Assembly: GCA_041394845.1 (NCBI GenBank) | Contig: JAWKHL010000005.1 | Coordinates: forward strand, 310,001-374,000 | Length of the DNA: 64,000 bases | Origin: JAHCHG01 sp041394845 | GTDB lineage: Bacteria; Acidobacteriota; Blastocatellia; Pyrinomonadales; Pyrinomonadaceae | Direction: 5' to 3' | In this document: positions 1 through 8,458 of the stretch, in pieces | Layout: every line of letters starts with the position of its first letter | Numbering within the stretch: the first letter of the stretch is position 1 | Position numbers and translations under genes: made by a program | Notes under the pieces: generated by a model | What the model was told of the DNA's origin: nothing | Database searches by the model: none | Seen by the model: the letters and a program-made list of their open reading frames with translations, nothing else

Positions 1-54
1 AGCCGAAAAAAACGGCGGCCCCGACCGGTTACCGACGTTATCCCTCACCCTAGG

Positions 55-1482
55 CTAAAACACCTCAAACCAACCGCTTGCCAGTTTGATGTTTCCGTAA
101 TAAACGTCAACCCGGTATTTTCCGGCCCCGTAACTGTAGCCGTCGGAATGGCCCCAACCCTTGGCGACCATCGAATTTTCCCAGCCCTTTTCGAAATAAG
201 TGTCAACCTCCTGAGTTTGGAGCGCGGTGTTTTTCGAATCGTAATAAATGGCGCGGATTCTGAAATCCCGGCGGGCGGTTTGTTTGGGAAATTCAAATTC
301 GATCTGCCAGCAGATAAAACGACTGTTTAACGGAAAACGGGTGGCGTAAACCCTCTTATCCGAAGGAGTCAGTTCCTGCGGGGATTCGAAAAAAAGGAGA
401 TTGGTAACTTTGGCGTTAAGGGCCGGAACGTAGGTTCCGATGCCGACCACCCCTTCGTTTCCAGGGGTCTGGCGGGAGATCTGCGGGTCGGGTTTTGCCC
501 CCTCGGTCAGACTCTGGATCTTTATCCGGGCGATCTCGGCGAAATCGCCGTTGGGATATTTGCGGAGGTAAGCCCGGAAACTCTCGGGATTGGTGCTGTC
601 TTTGATCGAATTCCAAAAAGTAAGTTCGATGGTCTTGGCGCTCGGCCCGAGATCGACCGGTTGCGAAATGCTGCCGGAAGATCCGCCGGCAGGGATCGGC
701 TGGTTCTTTGATACCGTAAAGCGAAAGCTTCCCGTCAGTGATGATGATTCCCAGGGGGTTTGTTTCCCCTCGGTGGAACTCAAAACCGAGATCCTGACCC
801 GTTTGAAGACCTCTTCGATCCCGAGATTGCTGGTTCGAATGTTTTTCAGGAGTTCCTGAGTGTAAAGCCCGTTCCGCCCCGGTCCGTCCGAAGCGACCGA
901 TCCCGGAGCCGTCGCATAGGCGATGATGGTTCCGCTGGGGGCGTCCATTTGGGCCAGTCCCTGGGATTGCGAACGGAACGAACGGGAAAAAGGATTGTTC
1001 CGGCAGGCGTCGAGGATGACTATGTTCATCGGATTTTGCGAGGCCTCCATCTGAGCCAGCACAAACCCGGCATCGACCGCCTCGTACTCGACCTCCTCTT
1101 CGCTGTTAAAAGTCGCGCTGATCGGAACCAGATAATTTGTCCCGTTGACCTGGATCCCGTGTCCGGCGAAGTAAAACAATCCGACCCCGCCCTTGGTCCT
1201 TAATTTCGTCCCGAACTCGCGGATCGCCCGTTTCATCTCGGTCTGATTGAGGTTGGTCTTATAAATCACCTCGAAACCCGTGTCGCGCAAGGCGGCGGCG
1301 ATGTCGGTGGCATCGTTGATGGGGTTTTTTAGCGGGGAATTGGCATAGGCGGCGTTGCCGATAACCAGAGCGGTTCGGATTTCGGTCGGGTCCGATTCCT
1401 GAACCAGCTGGCGGTTTTGGGCGACGACCGACCAGGTGAAAAATAAAGCGAGTGAAAAGGCAAAAGCTGCAAGTTTTCTCAT
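55..1482 (-). CDS. Exported caspase-fold (peptidase C14) protein
   Basis: Probable exported cysteine protease of the caspase/metacaspase fold. An N-terminal signal peptide ending near SVVAQ is followed by a p20-like domain with the catalytic pair visible: His-108 in YFAGHG and Cys-160 in LDACRNNPF. A short TPR-like stretch follows (ESFRAYLRKYPNGDFAEIA), then a roughly 110-residue C-terminal beta-rich domain I do not recognise. I chose the ATG at 1482 because the Shine-Dalgarno sequence GGAAGG lies about 10 nt before it. The ATG three codons upstream, at 1491, would sit one base from that SD. Bacterial proteins of this type usually cut after Arg/Lys and serve in signalling or programmed death; the substrate here is unknown. 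It stands alone, with no partner gene visible upstream of position 55. The family call is firm, the role is not. Confidence 0.88.
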   Translation of the reverse strand: MRKLAAFAFSLALFFTWSVVAQNRQLVQESDPTEIRTALVIGNAAYANSPLKNPINDATDIAAALRDTGFEVIYKTNLNQTEMKRAIREFGTKLRTKGGVGLFYFAGHGIQVNGTNYLVPISATFNSEEEVEYEAVDAGFVLAQMEASQNPMNIVILDACRNNPFSRSFRSQSQGLAQMDAPSGTIIAYATAPGSVASDGPGRNGLYTQELLKNIRTSNLGIEEVFKRVRISVLSSTEGKQTPWESSSLTGSFRFTVSKNQPIPAGGSSGSISQPVDLGPSAKTIELTFWNSIKDSTNPESFRAYLRKYPNGDFAEIARIKIQSLTEGAKPDPQISRQTPGNEGVVGIGTYVPALNAKVTNLLFFESPQELTPSDKRVYATRFPLNSRFICWQIEFEFPKQTARRDFRIRAIYYDSKNTALQTQEVDTYFEKGWENSMVAKGWGHSDGYSYGAGKYRVDVYYGNIKLASGWFEVF

Positions 1483-1680
1483 ATGTCCCATCCCTTCCGA
1501 AAAATGTTTTCGGTCAGATATTAAAGGTAAAGTTTTTCGGTTTCAAGCCGGAAAACGGATCGGATTCCTTCGGCGGAAAAAAAACTTCGAACCATCCGGT
1601 TTTTTTCCCGATCCATTGTCGATCCGTTCCTTATCAAATTACGAATAAAGCCCTAATTCTTTGAAATTTTAGGCCGAATT

Positions 1681-2808
1681 CTATTTCCATTCCAAAAGTT
1701 TATCAACTACCGCCCGTGCGCTTTCGGGCCGGGCCAGCCGGGAAACGTTTTTGCGCATCGCGGCGAATCTTTTTTTATCTTTGGCCAGTTGGTCGATCTT
1801 ATAGCCCAGAACCGGCAAATTATTGCATTTGATGGCACAGCCTTTTTCCAGAAGATGATCGGAATTTCTCTCTTCCTGACCGGGGATCGGATTAACGATA
1901 ACAAAGATCAACCCTTTGGCCAGCGCTTCGCTGGTGGTCAAACCGCCCGGTTTTCCGACGATCAGGTCCGAAGCCGACATAAACTCGTCCATTTTATCCG
2001 TAAACCCGACCGGTTTGAAACCAACCCTTTTATTGTTGAGCGTTTCGACCGCCATTTTTTGCAGTTCTTTTTTCAGATCCTCGTTGCGCCCGCAAATGGC
2101 GATCACGCTGGCCGGGGTTTCCAGTTCGCTCAGCGCCCGCAAAAGATGTTTGATATTGCCGACCCCGAAACCGCCGGCCGAGACCATGATCGTCAATTTG
2201 TCCTCGGCCAGCCCGTGTTTTTTGCGCATCTCGACCTTGTTTTTTTTCTCGGCGAAAACCGGGTCGATGGGAATTCCCGTAACCGAGATCTTTTCCGAAG
2301 GAATGCCGAGTTTTTCCAGATGAACCTTCGTTTCGTCGAGGGCGACGAAATACTGCTCGTAATGATGACAGAGCCAGAGGGCGTGGGCGTCGAAATCGGT
2401 AACGACGATGGCCTGCGGGCAGGCGATCTTTTCTTTGGCCTTAAGCCAGGAGATTATCTCGGAAGGAAGAAAGTGAGTGCAGATGGCGATGTCGGGTTTT
2501 TCCTTTTTGAGCATCTTGATAAACGGGTGAGTGTTGAGCCGATCGAGCGCCAGCCGCCGTTTTTCGTTCTGCCAGGGCTTGTCGAGCGAGTCGTACATCC
2601 AGCCGAGAACTTCGGGCATGGTGTTGACCATGTCGATGTAAGCCTTGCCGTATAGGCGGCGAAAAAGCGGATTGGTGTAATTGAGAACATCGACGTTTTT
2701 GATCTCGTCGGCCGCATTTTGCCGCCGAAACTCCTTTTCCAGAGCATCCGCCGCCCGCAAATGCCCAGCCCCGACCGAAGCCGACAGGATCAGTATTTTT
2801 TTGAACAT
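1681..2808 (-). CDS. MGDG synthase/UgtP-type glycosyltransferase
   Basis: A 375-residue GT-B glycosyltransferase that probably adds a sugar from a UDP-sugar to diacylglycerol or a related lipid at the inner face of the cytoplasmic membrane. The N-terminus MFKKILILSASVGAGH is the glycine-rich loop typical of the MGDG-synthase domain. The C-terminal half has the MurG-like nucleotide-sugar site (VSAGGFGVGNIKHLL, then DLIVGKPGGLTTSEALAKG), as in family GT28. Length is normal for the family. The exact sugar and acceptor cannot be read from sequence; a MurG-like or LPS role is possible but less likely given the VGAGH start. No clear SD precedes the ATG, and heptanucleotide repeats lie directly upstream at 2814-2841. 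Confidence 0.85.
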   Translation of the reverse strand: MFKKILILSASVGAGHLRAADALEKEFRRQNAADEIKNVDVLNYTNPLFRRLYGKAYIDMVNTMPEVLGWMYDSLDKPWQNEKRRLALDRLNTHPFIKMLKKEKPDIAICTHFLPSEIISWLKAKEKIACPQAIVVTDFDAHALWLCHHYEQYFVALDETKVHLEKLGIPSEKISVTGIPIDPVFAEKKNKVEMRKKHGLAEDKLTIMVSAGGFGVGNIKHLLRALSELETPASVIAICGRNEDLKKELQKMAVETLNNKRVGFKPVGFTDKMDEFMSASDLIVGKPGGLTTSEALAKGLIFVIVNPIPGQEERNSDHLLEKGCAIKCNNLPVLGYKIDQLAKDKKRFAAMRKNVSRLARPESARAVVDKLLEWK

Positions 2809-2813
2809 AAGTT

Positions 2814-2841
2814 GTTACTCGTTAATTGTTAGTTGTAATGA
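2814..2841. repeat. Heptanucleotide tandem repeat (GTTAATT type)
   Basis: Four degenerate 7-base units (GTTACTC, GTTAATT, GTTAGTT, GTAATGA) lie right upstream of the glycosyltransferase start codon. They belong to the period-7 repeat family seen at several other intergenic places in this window. Confidence 0.55.
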
Positions 2842-2959
2842 CAAAAACAAGGCATAAAGTTTTGTCAATTCAGCCAATCGGAAGAGCATCGCCCGTTTTC
2901 AACCATTCAGTAATAATTTCCGGTCTAAATCAAATTTAACCGTTATTTTGGCTGAAAAA

Positions 2960-2987
2960 ATCCGAAATCCGAAATCCGAAATCCAAA
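2960..2987. repeat. Heptanucleotide tandem repeat (ATCCGAA)n
   Basis: Three perfect ATCCGAA units and one ATCCAAA unit end directly at the stop codon of the SH3-domain gene (TAA on the minus strand at 2989-2991). The period is exactly 7. It is intergenic low-complexity DNA of the short tandem repeat type, with no coding potential. Confidence 0.75.
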
Positions 2988-2988
2988 T

Positions 2989-3633
2989 TTAACCCGACGG
3001 TTTTTCGCTGACAAAAGGCGCAAAAACCCAACCCGTTATTCCGTCGTCGGTTTTGACCTTGGCCCATTTGGCGCGGGTTCCGCCCCACACGTCGTAATTG
3101 TTCGAAAACCCCAGCAACAGCATTTTCTGTCCCTTTTCCAATTTTCCGATCACCTTTCCTTCGAGGCTGGCCGAATCGCGCAAATTGACGTTGCTGGTGG
3201 TGGCGAAGACGACGCGGGCATTTTCCAGCGGGTCCTTTGCCGGTGGCGCGGGCGTCGGTTCCTCCTTTTCGGCCTCCTTGATGATCTGATCGACCTTGTT
3301 GACCTTTTCGCGGGAAGAGATCGGCTGGTCGGTCACGTCCTGGATCTCCTTGACCTTTTCCCAGCCTTTCAGGGCGTCGGCCAGTTGTTGCTTTTTCTCT
3401 TCCAGTTCCTTGCTGGTTTCGTCGAGTTCGCGCGTGATCTGATCCTTGTTTTTTCCCAGCGTAACCAGTTCCCGGTTGGCTTCGCCGATCAGATTGTAAA
3501 GATAAAACAGAACGATGACCGCGATCAGGATCGTCAGACCCGTGACGGCGAGGCTGAAAATTCGGGCTGCCCTGGATTTTTGGTCCAGTTTTTCCAGAAC
3601 CTCTTCGACATTGGTTTTATCCAAATTTTCCAT
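2989..3633 (-). CDS. Membrane-anchored coiled-coil protein with SH3 domain
   Basis: A 214-residue protein of unknown function. One membrane segment (about residues 26-48, AVTGLTILIAVIVLFYLYNL) is followed by a charged coiled coil (about 55-95, rich in K/E/L/Q), a Pro/Ala-rich linker and a C-terminal bacterial SH3-type domain (FATTSNVNLRDSASLEGKVIGKLEKG onward, ending GWVFAPFV). SH3b domains usually bind peptidoglycan or peptides, so the domain is probably periplasmic. I start at the ATG at 3633 (MENLDKTN). The open frame runs further upstream, but that part overlaps the preceding gene in another frame. The gene begins 10 nt after the stop of the 135-residue membrane protein, so the two form an operon. 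Confidence 0.72.
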   Translation of the reverse strand: MENLDKTNVEEVLEKLDQKSRAARIFSLAVTGLTILIAVIVLFYLYNLIGEANRELVTLGKNKDQITRELDETSKELEEKKQQLADALKGWEKVKEIQDVTDQPISSREKVNKVDQIIKEAEKEEPTPAPPAKDPLENARVVFATTSNVNLRDSASLEGKVIGKLEKGQKMLLLGFSNNYDVWGGTRAKWAKVKTDDGITGWVFAPFVSEKPSG

Positions 3634-3643
3634 AACGATTTTT

Positions 3644-4051
3644 TCAGGCCAAATATTTGTCCACCAGAATCCAGAACCGCTGGTCGATCTTTTCCAGATC
3701 GGATTTGAGGTTGTCGGGAAGACCGGTCTTTTTCGTTTCCTTTTCAAACCTGACGTACTGGATCTTGAGAAAATTGAACGAAGTGATGCGGTTTTTCCGG
3801 TCGAAATAATCCTTGACCGAAAAGGCGGCAAAAGTGGTGCCGAAAAGCCCCGGAATGGTGTTGAGGCTTTTGATGGTGGCGTTCCAGAAACCGGCTATCT
3901 CGTGGCTTTCGGGTCCGAAAAAATAAAGCAAGATGCTGGTCGTAACCCCGATCACAAAGGGAATCGCCGCCCGAATAACGCTCCATTTGATAAAGCCCTC
4001 TTCGTTGGCGATAAGACTGTTGAGAGTCTGGATTTTCTCTTTGGCATCCAT
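3644..4051 (-). CDS. Small two-helix membrane protein, unknown function
   Basis: A 135-residue hypothetical protein. After an amphipathic N-terminus it shows one clear hydrophobic segment (IRAAIPFVIGVTTSILLYFF) and a second weaker one (TIPGLFGTTFAAFSV), then a charged C-terminal helix pair. I recognise no family. It is the first gene of a two-gene operon with the SH3/coiled-coil membrane protein, 10 nt downstream, and the two proteins may form a membrane complex (inference from spacing only). Confidence 0.6.
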   Translation of the reverse strand: MDAKEKIQTLNSLIANEEGFIKWSVIRAAIPFVIGVTTSILLYFFGPESHEIAGFWNATIKSLNTIPGLFGTTFAAFSVKDYFDRKNRITSFNFLKIQYVRFEKETKKTGLPDNLKSDLEKIDQRFWILVDKYLA

Positions 4052-4252
4052 CAGGGGTTAACTCCCGAAAAGGTCTTGAAAACGATGAGTTTCGAACCGA
4101 ACTCTTGAAAAACGGATCATTTGGAACGATTTCAGAACAAAGATAAAACCGAAAGCAATCCCAAATCCGCAATCTCTAACGGCTTTATTTATAACACGAA
4201 TTAAACAATTTACAAAGATTTTTATCAAAAGGGAAAAGCCGGCCTGAAACCC

Positions 4253-5008
4253 TCATTTTTTCGATTTATCAAACGGTTTGGCCGAGATCATGAAATCGTC
4301 GAACCAGACGTTTCGCTCTCCGCCGTTCGGCTGATAATCAACCCAGCCGATCTGAACGTTTTCGATCAGCGGATAGATCCACTCGCCCTTCAGGTCGTCG
4401 TCGATACAGCCCTCGCCTTTTCTCCCGACCCAGATATCTTCGATCGGTTTGTCGTCGATCCAGACCTTCATCCGCCCTTTTCGGCCGTCGAAAAACCAGT
4501 CGATGAGAAACCATTGTTTTTCGGGAATTTCGAATTTGGAATGTTGCCAGCAATCCGATCTGACGCCGTGGGTCTCGTAATTGGCCATCAGTCTTTTTTG
4601 GTGTTGACCGCCGTACCGGATCTCGGAGGAAAAATCCCGTCCGGGAACCCGTCCCGAACTCTGGATCATCGTCCAGTGGACGCCGTCGGGCGAGGCCTCT
4701 TCGACGTACATATACACCCGACCGTAATAGCGGTTTTTTTTGAGCGGAAAGATCTTCCGGTCGAAAAGCCCCAGAAAGGCCCGGTTTTTATAAGTTTCGC
4801 CGGTGACGAAATGAACCGATCTTTTCCCGCTCCGGCTTTTGGACGAATCGACGAAAATCCGCCCGTCGCCGCTTTTTTCCCACGGAGATGCGGGAACCGA
4901 ACCTTCGGCGTAGGATTCGAAATCGTCGGAAAACAACAGGCCGTCCCGGTCGTCGCAGGAGGTCATCAGGGAAACAAGAAAAAAAAGCAGAACCAGATAT
5001 TTGAGCAT
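4253..5008 (-). CDS. Lipoprotein with concanavalin/lyase-like jelly-roll domain
   Basis: A 251-residue exported lipoprotein. The N-terminus is a lipoprotein signal with a lipobox-like end (VSLMTSC, Cys about 18). The rest resembles the jelly-roll fold of LamG, Cip1 and polysaccharide-lyase proteins: it opens FSDDFESYAEGSVP, a common start of such domains, has alternating aromatic strands (NRYYGRVYMYVEEA), and ends NVWFDDFMIS, the usual closing strand. It probably binds or cleaves a polysaccharide at the cell surface. No catalytic residue can be named with confidence. Single gene, divergent from the DMT transporter at 5087. Confidence 0.65.
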   Translation of the reverse strand: MLKYLVLLFFLVSLMTSCDDRDGLLFSDDFESYAEGSVPASPWEKSGDGRIFVDSSKSRSGKRSVHFVTGETYKNRAFLGLFDRKIFPLKKNRYYGRVYMYVEEASPDGVHWTMIQSSGRVPGRDFSSEIRYGGQHQKRLMANYETHGVRSDCWQHSKFEIPEKQWFLIDWFFDGRKGRMKVWIDDKPIEDIWVGRKGEGCIDDDLKGEWIYPLIENVQIGWVDYQPNGGERNVWFDDFMISAKPFDKSKK

Positions 5009-5086
5009 TCGTTTTTCAAATTATTCAAAACAGTGGAGATTATAGTATCCTTTGGTTTTTAATTTAACACAGAAATTCAAGTTAAT

Positions 5087-5977
5087 TTGAGCACCAATTC
5101 GACAAAGTTTTTGAAAACCGGCGTCAGCCAGATGTTTATTTCCACCTTCGCCTTTGCTCTGGCAAACGTTTTCGTCAAAAAAGTTTCGCATATTCCGGTG
5201 ATGGAGATCGTTTTTTTCCGGTGTCTGGTGGCGGCGGTTTTTTGCCTCATCGGACTTCAGCGGGCCGAGGCCTCGATCGTCGGTAAAAACCGTCTGTTCC
5301 TTGTTTTGCGGGGAGTTTTCGGAACGCTGGCTCTGGCGTTTTTTTTCCTGACCGTTCAGAACATCCCGCTGGCGACGGCGATGACCGTACAATATCTGTC
5401 GCCGATCTTTACCGCCATCATCGCCATTTTCTTTTTGCGCGAATCGGTCAACCCGGTTCAATGGCTGTTTTACGCCATCGCTTTCGCCGGAGTGCTGTTT
5501 ATCGGGCAGATCGACACGAGAGTTTCTTTCGGATTCATTCTGCTCGGCGTTCTTTCGGCATTCGGCTCCGGCGCGGCCTATAATCTGGTGCGAAAACTTC
5601 GGGACAAAGAACATCCGCTAACCATCATCTTATATTTTCAGGCCGTGGGCATCGTCGCCGGTTTGGTTTCGATTCCTTTTGCCTGGAAAACCCCGGCTGG
5701 TTCCGATTGGTTATTTTTATTGCTGGTCGGGGTGTTTTCCCAACTCGGACAGGTTTTTCTGACCAACGCTTTCAGCAAGGAAAGGGCCGCCAGCGTGGCG
5801 ATCATCGTTTATTCGGGATTGATCTACGGGATCACGATCGGCTGGATCTTTTTCGGGGAACCGCAAACGCTGTTTTCGCTTTTGGGGATGTGTCTGGTGG
5901 TGGTCGGCGTGATTTCGAGCGTCCTTTACGGCCAGAGGAAAAAAGAACTTGAGCGGGTGGAATCGACGGGGCGTTGA
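5087..5977 (+). CDS. DMT-superfamily (EamA) transporter
   Basis: A ten-helix inner-membrane transporter of the drug/metabolite superfamily with two EamA repeats. The first starts at FISTFAFALANVFVKK. The second starts at VLSAFGSGAAYNLVRKLRD and ends in the typical EPQTLFSLLGMCLVVVGV segment. Helix pattern and length (296 aa from TTG 5087) fit the family. An ATG at 5132 is an alternative start, but it would cut into the first helix; no good SD precedes either. The substrate is unknown, and family members export amino acids, nucleosides or other metabolites. A period-7 repeat follows directly after the stop. Confidence 0.85.
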   Translation: MSTNSTKFLKTGVSQMFISTFAFALANVFVKKVSHIPVMEIVFFRCLVAAVFCLIGLQRAEASIVGKNRLFLVLRGVFGTLALAFFFLTVQNIPLATAMTVQYLSPIFTAIIAIFFLRESVNPVQWLFYAIAFAGVLFIGQIDTRVSFGFILLGVLSAFGSGAAYNLVRKLRDKEHPLTIILYFQAVGIVAGLVSIPFAWKTPAGSDWLFLLLVGVFSQLGQVFLTNAFSKERAASVAIIVYSGLIYGITIGWIFFGEPQTLFSLLGMCLVVVGVISSVLYGQRKKELERVESTGR

Positions 5978-6005
5978 ATTTGGGATTTCGGATTTGGGAT
6001 TTTCA
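5978..6005. repeat. Heptanucleotide tandem repeat (ATTTGGG/ATTTCGG)
   Basis: Directly after the transporter's TGA, four 7-base units follow: ATTTGGG, ATTTCGG, ATTTGGG, ATTTTCA. Same period and same position relative to a stop codon as the repeats at 2960, 13316, 16466 and 28382. Confidence 0.7.
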
Positions 6006-6028
6006 AGTAGCGAGTAATTACCTTATTT

Positions 6029-6436
6029 ATGATCAACAGCAGGGAAACGATCGAGAGAATTTTAAGAGAATGCAAGACCATTGCGGTGGTCGGTTTGTCT
6101 TCGAGCGCTTATCGGCCGTCGAACGGGGTGGCGGCTTTTATGCAGAGAAAAGGCTACCGGGTGATTCCGGTCAACCCGTTTGAAACCGAGGTGTTGGGGG
6201 AAAAATCCTACGAAAAACTGGCCGATGTTCCCGAGACCGTTGAATTGGTCGATGTATTCCGCCGTTCGGACAAGGCCGGTCAGGCCGTTGACGAAGCGAT
6301 CGCTGTCGGAGCCAGAGCGGTCTGGCTTCAGGAAGGCGTCATTGATGAGGAAGCGGCCCGGCGCGCCGCCGATGCCGGTTTGCTGGTCGTCATGGATCGG
6401 TGCTGGCTCAAAGAATTTATCAAATATGGGGAATGA
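6029..6436 (+). CDS. CoA-binding protein (CoA_binding_2, YccU-like)
   Basis: A 135-residue Rossmann-fold protein of the CoA_binding_2 family. It shows the N-terminal nucleotide-binding turn (IAVVGLSSSAYRPSNGVAA), the PVNPFETEVLGEKSY segment and the C-terminal MDRCWLKEF motif typical of YccU proteins. Members bind CoA in vitro; their cellular role is not settled. The gene overlaps the start of the following moaB-like gene by 11 nt, so the two are probably translated together. Confidence 0.85.
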   Translation: MINSRETIERILRECKTIAVVGLSSSAYRPSNGVAAFMQRKGYRVIPVNPFETEVLGEKSYEKLADVPETVELVDVFRRSDKAGQAVDEAIAVGARAVWLQEGVIDEEAARRAADAGLLVVMDRCWLKEFIKYGE

Positions 6437-6917
6437 AAGCGGAATAATCAAAGCCATAGTGGTTACGGTCAGCGATACCCGGCACAAGGACGATGACATG
6501 TCGGGGGTGTCCCTGGTCGGGCTTTTGATCGGTATCGGCGCCGAGGTCATTGATAAGATCATCATCAAGGACGATTTCGAAACGCTGAGAAACGTTCTCT
6601 ACGGTTTGACCGAGCGCGAGGACGTCAATCTGGTCATTACGACGGGCGGAACCGGATTGGCCGAACGCGACAACACGCCGGAAGCGACGCGGGCCGTAAT
6701 TGTCAAAGAAGTGCCCGGACTCTCGGAGGTGATGCGGGCCGAAACGCTCAAACACACGCCCCTGGCCTCGCTCTCGCGCGGCGTTTGCGGAATCAGGCAC
6801 AACACCTTGATCGTCAATCTGCCGGGTTCGCCCAAAGCCGTTGTCGAATGTTTCGAGGTGATCAGGGGAGTTTTGCCCCACGCCATCAATTTACTGGTCG
6901 GAAAAACCGAACATTAG
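6426..6917 (+). CDS. moaB: Molybdopterin adenylyltransferase MoaB/MogA
   Basis: A 163-residue protein of the MoaB/MogA family, which adenylylates molybdopterin before molybdenum insertion. The MPT-binding motifs are clear: VITTGGTGLAERDNTPEA in the middle and NLPGSPKAVVECFE near the end. I begin at ATG 6426 (MGNESGIIKA). The frame is open further upstream, but that part lies inside the CoA-binding gene in another frame. The start overlaps the upstream gene's TGA, which suggests translational coupling. No other molybdenum-cofactor gene is in the window. MoaB versus MogA cannot be separated with certainty; the short length is typical of both. Confidence 0.88.
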   Translation: MGNESGIIKAIVVTVSDTRHKDDDMSGVSLVGLLIGIGAEVIDKIIIKDDFETLRNVLYGLTEREDVNLVITTGGTGLAERDNTPEATRAVIVKEVPGLSEVMRAETLKHTPLASLSRGVCGIRHNTLIVNLPGSPKAVVECFEVIRGVLPHAINLLVGKTEH

Positions 6918-6929
6918 GAGAAAAGAAAT

Positions 6930-7769
6930 TTGTTGGGAAACCTTTGGAAAAAAATTCTGCTCGTATCGATTCTGATCCTGACCTTATCGGTAACGGCTTT
7001 TGTTCTTCGGATGCCGGGAAATGTGGTTTCGACCGAAGAGGAAATCGCGGTCGATCTGAAGACGGTTCCCTGTGAAGATGATAAGAGGCTTGAGGGGGTG
7101 AAAAAACTCTTTCTGAAAATGGGGGCCGGGGACGAAGACCTTTCGATTGAAAACTTCGACAAGATCGAGAATCTGGTCCTTGTGATCAAGGGGAAAACCG
7201 ATGATACCGTTATCATCGGAGCCCATTACGACAAGGTCGAAGAGGGGTGCGGCGCGATCGACAATTGGAGCGGAATTGTTGTTCTGGCCAATCTTTACCG
7301 TTCCCTCAAAGATGTTAAGACGGAGAAGACCTATAAGTTCGTGGCATTTGATAAGGAGGAGAAGGGGTTGCTCGGTTCGCGGGCGATGGCCAAAGAAATA
7401 AAGGATGAAGACCTCCAAAAATACTGCGCCATGATCAATTTCGACAGTTTCGGGTTCAGTTATCCGCAGGCCATGGGCAATGCTTCGGACGGGGATCTTA
7501 TCAAGTTGGGAAAGGAGGTCGCCAAAGATTTTGATTTTTCCCTTTCGCATTACCCGATCCCCGAAGCCACCGCCGATTCAAGATCTTTTAACGACCGCAA
7601 GATACCGGCGGCGACTTTTCACGGGATCTCCTCCAACTGGAAGGATTATCTTCACACTTCCCGGGATAAACTGGAAAATGTTAAGCCGGCCAGCGTTTAC
7701 CTGGGGTACCGCTTCGGCCTCAAGATGTTGGCCCGAATCGATCAGGCTCCCTGTCAGGCTTTCAGATAA
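6930..7769 (+). CDS. M28-family zinc aminopeptidase, membrane-anchored or exported
   Basis: A 279-residue metallopeptidase of family M28. The N-terminus is a signal anchor or signal peptide (ILLVSILILTLSVTAFVL). The two-zinc site can be followed: His in GAHYDKV, bridging Asp in AIDNWSGI, the Glu pair in FDKEEKGLLGS, Asp in NFDSFG and His in YLHTSRDKLEN. Start is TTG at 6930, supported by an AGGAG nine bases upstream and by the short 12-nt gap after moaB. Probably cleaves peptides in the periplasm. Role beyond that unknown. Confidence 0.87.
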   Translation: MLGNLWKKILLVSILILTLSVTAFVLRMPGNVVSTEEEIAVDLKTVPCEDDKRLEGVKKLFLKMGAGDEDLSIENFDKIENLVLVIKGKTDDTVIIGAHYDKVEEGCGAIDNWSGIVVLANLYRSLKDVKTEKTYKFVAFDKEEKGLLGSRAMAKEIKDEDLQKYCAMINFDSFGFSYPQAMGNASDGDLIKLGKEVAKDFDFSLSHYPIPEATADSRSFNDRKIPAATFHGISSNWKDYLHTSRDKLENVKPASVYLGYRFGLKMLARIDQAPCQAFR

Positions 7770-7788
7770 AGGCGGGCGACCGCGCGGT

Positions 7789-8436
7789 CTATCGGGAAAT
7801 TTTGAACACGCCTTTTCCCTTATCCCAGCCGAGCGCAACTGTTTTCCTTTGGTCGGTGAATTTTTGAAGATCGATCTCGCCGGAAAGATCGTCGGGAACG
7901 TAATCGCAAAATTCCAGAGCGACCTTCAAAACCGTTCCCTTTCGCGGCGGATAAAAATGCAGGTCAAGCGGATCGGAATTTCCGGCCCGCTTGTAATCTT
8001 TTTCAAACTCGAGCGCGGTTTTCGCTTCCCTAAAGAACATCGTCAATTTCAGGTCGGGCAAAACCTGGTCCCTGACCTCAAGCCATTTTTCGCCGTCCCG
8101 GCGGAGAAAAAAAGTTTGGTAAAAATTGCAGACCGGATCGGATTGAAGGTTTGAAACGACCAGCAGATGTTGGCCCCGGGCGTCTTTGAAAAGTGCCATT
8201 TCCAGGATCGGAAAGGCGTCCTTTGCTTCGGAACTCAGATAAACTGCGTAACCGTTTCGATCGTCGATGACGGTGGTTTTTTCGTTCGGTTCCGACGCGA
8301 AATCGCCGGAAAAGGTTTTGAATTCCGTCGGCAGGTTTTTCAGATAGTCGGAAATTTTCCAATCGGCCGGTTTCTGAGCGTTAACCGGAAACAAAAACAA
8401 AAGAGAAAAAATTATCAACCAGAATGGTTTGCGCAT
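7789..8436 (-). CDS. Exported protein of unknown function
   Basis: A 215-residue protein with a clear signal peptide (MRKPFWLIIFSLLFLFPVNA, cleavage after NA-Q). The mature part has no family I recognise. It is mixed alpha/beta, with aromatic strands (HLLVVSNLQSDPVCNFYQTFFL) and two Cys. Third gene of a minus-strand operon: S10 carboxypeptidase, then the 164-residue exported protein, then this one, with gaps of 17 and 22 nt. It ends about 20 nt from the convergent M28 gene. Confidence 0.65.
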   Translation of the reverse strand: MRKPFWLIIFSLLFLFPVNAQKPADWKISDYLKNLPTEFKTFSGDFASEPNEKTTVIDDRNGYAVYLSSEAKDAFPILEMALFKDARGQHLLVVSNLQSDPVCNFYQTFFLRRDGEKWLEVRDQVLPDLKLTMFFREAKTALEFEKDYKRAGNSDPLDLHFYPPRKGTVLKVALEFCDYVPDDLSGEIDLQKFTDQRKTVALGWDKGKGVFKISR

Positions 8437-8458
8437 TAAAAGATCTCCTCGGCGGTTT

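Noticed and set aside
3634..3831. N-terminal extension of the SH3/coiled-coil protein
   Set aside because: The extension overlaps the upstream membrane protein in another frame and has a shadow-like composition; ATG 3633 gives a normal operon spacing.
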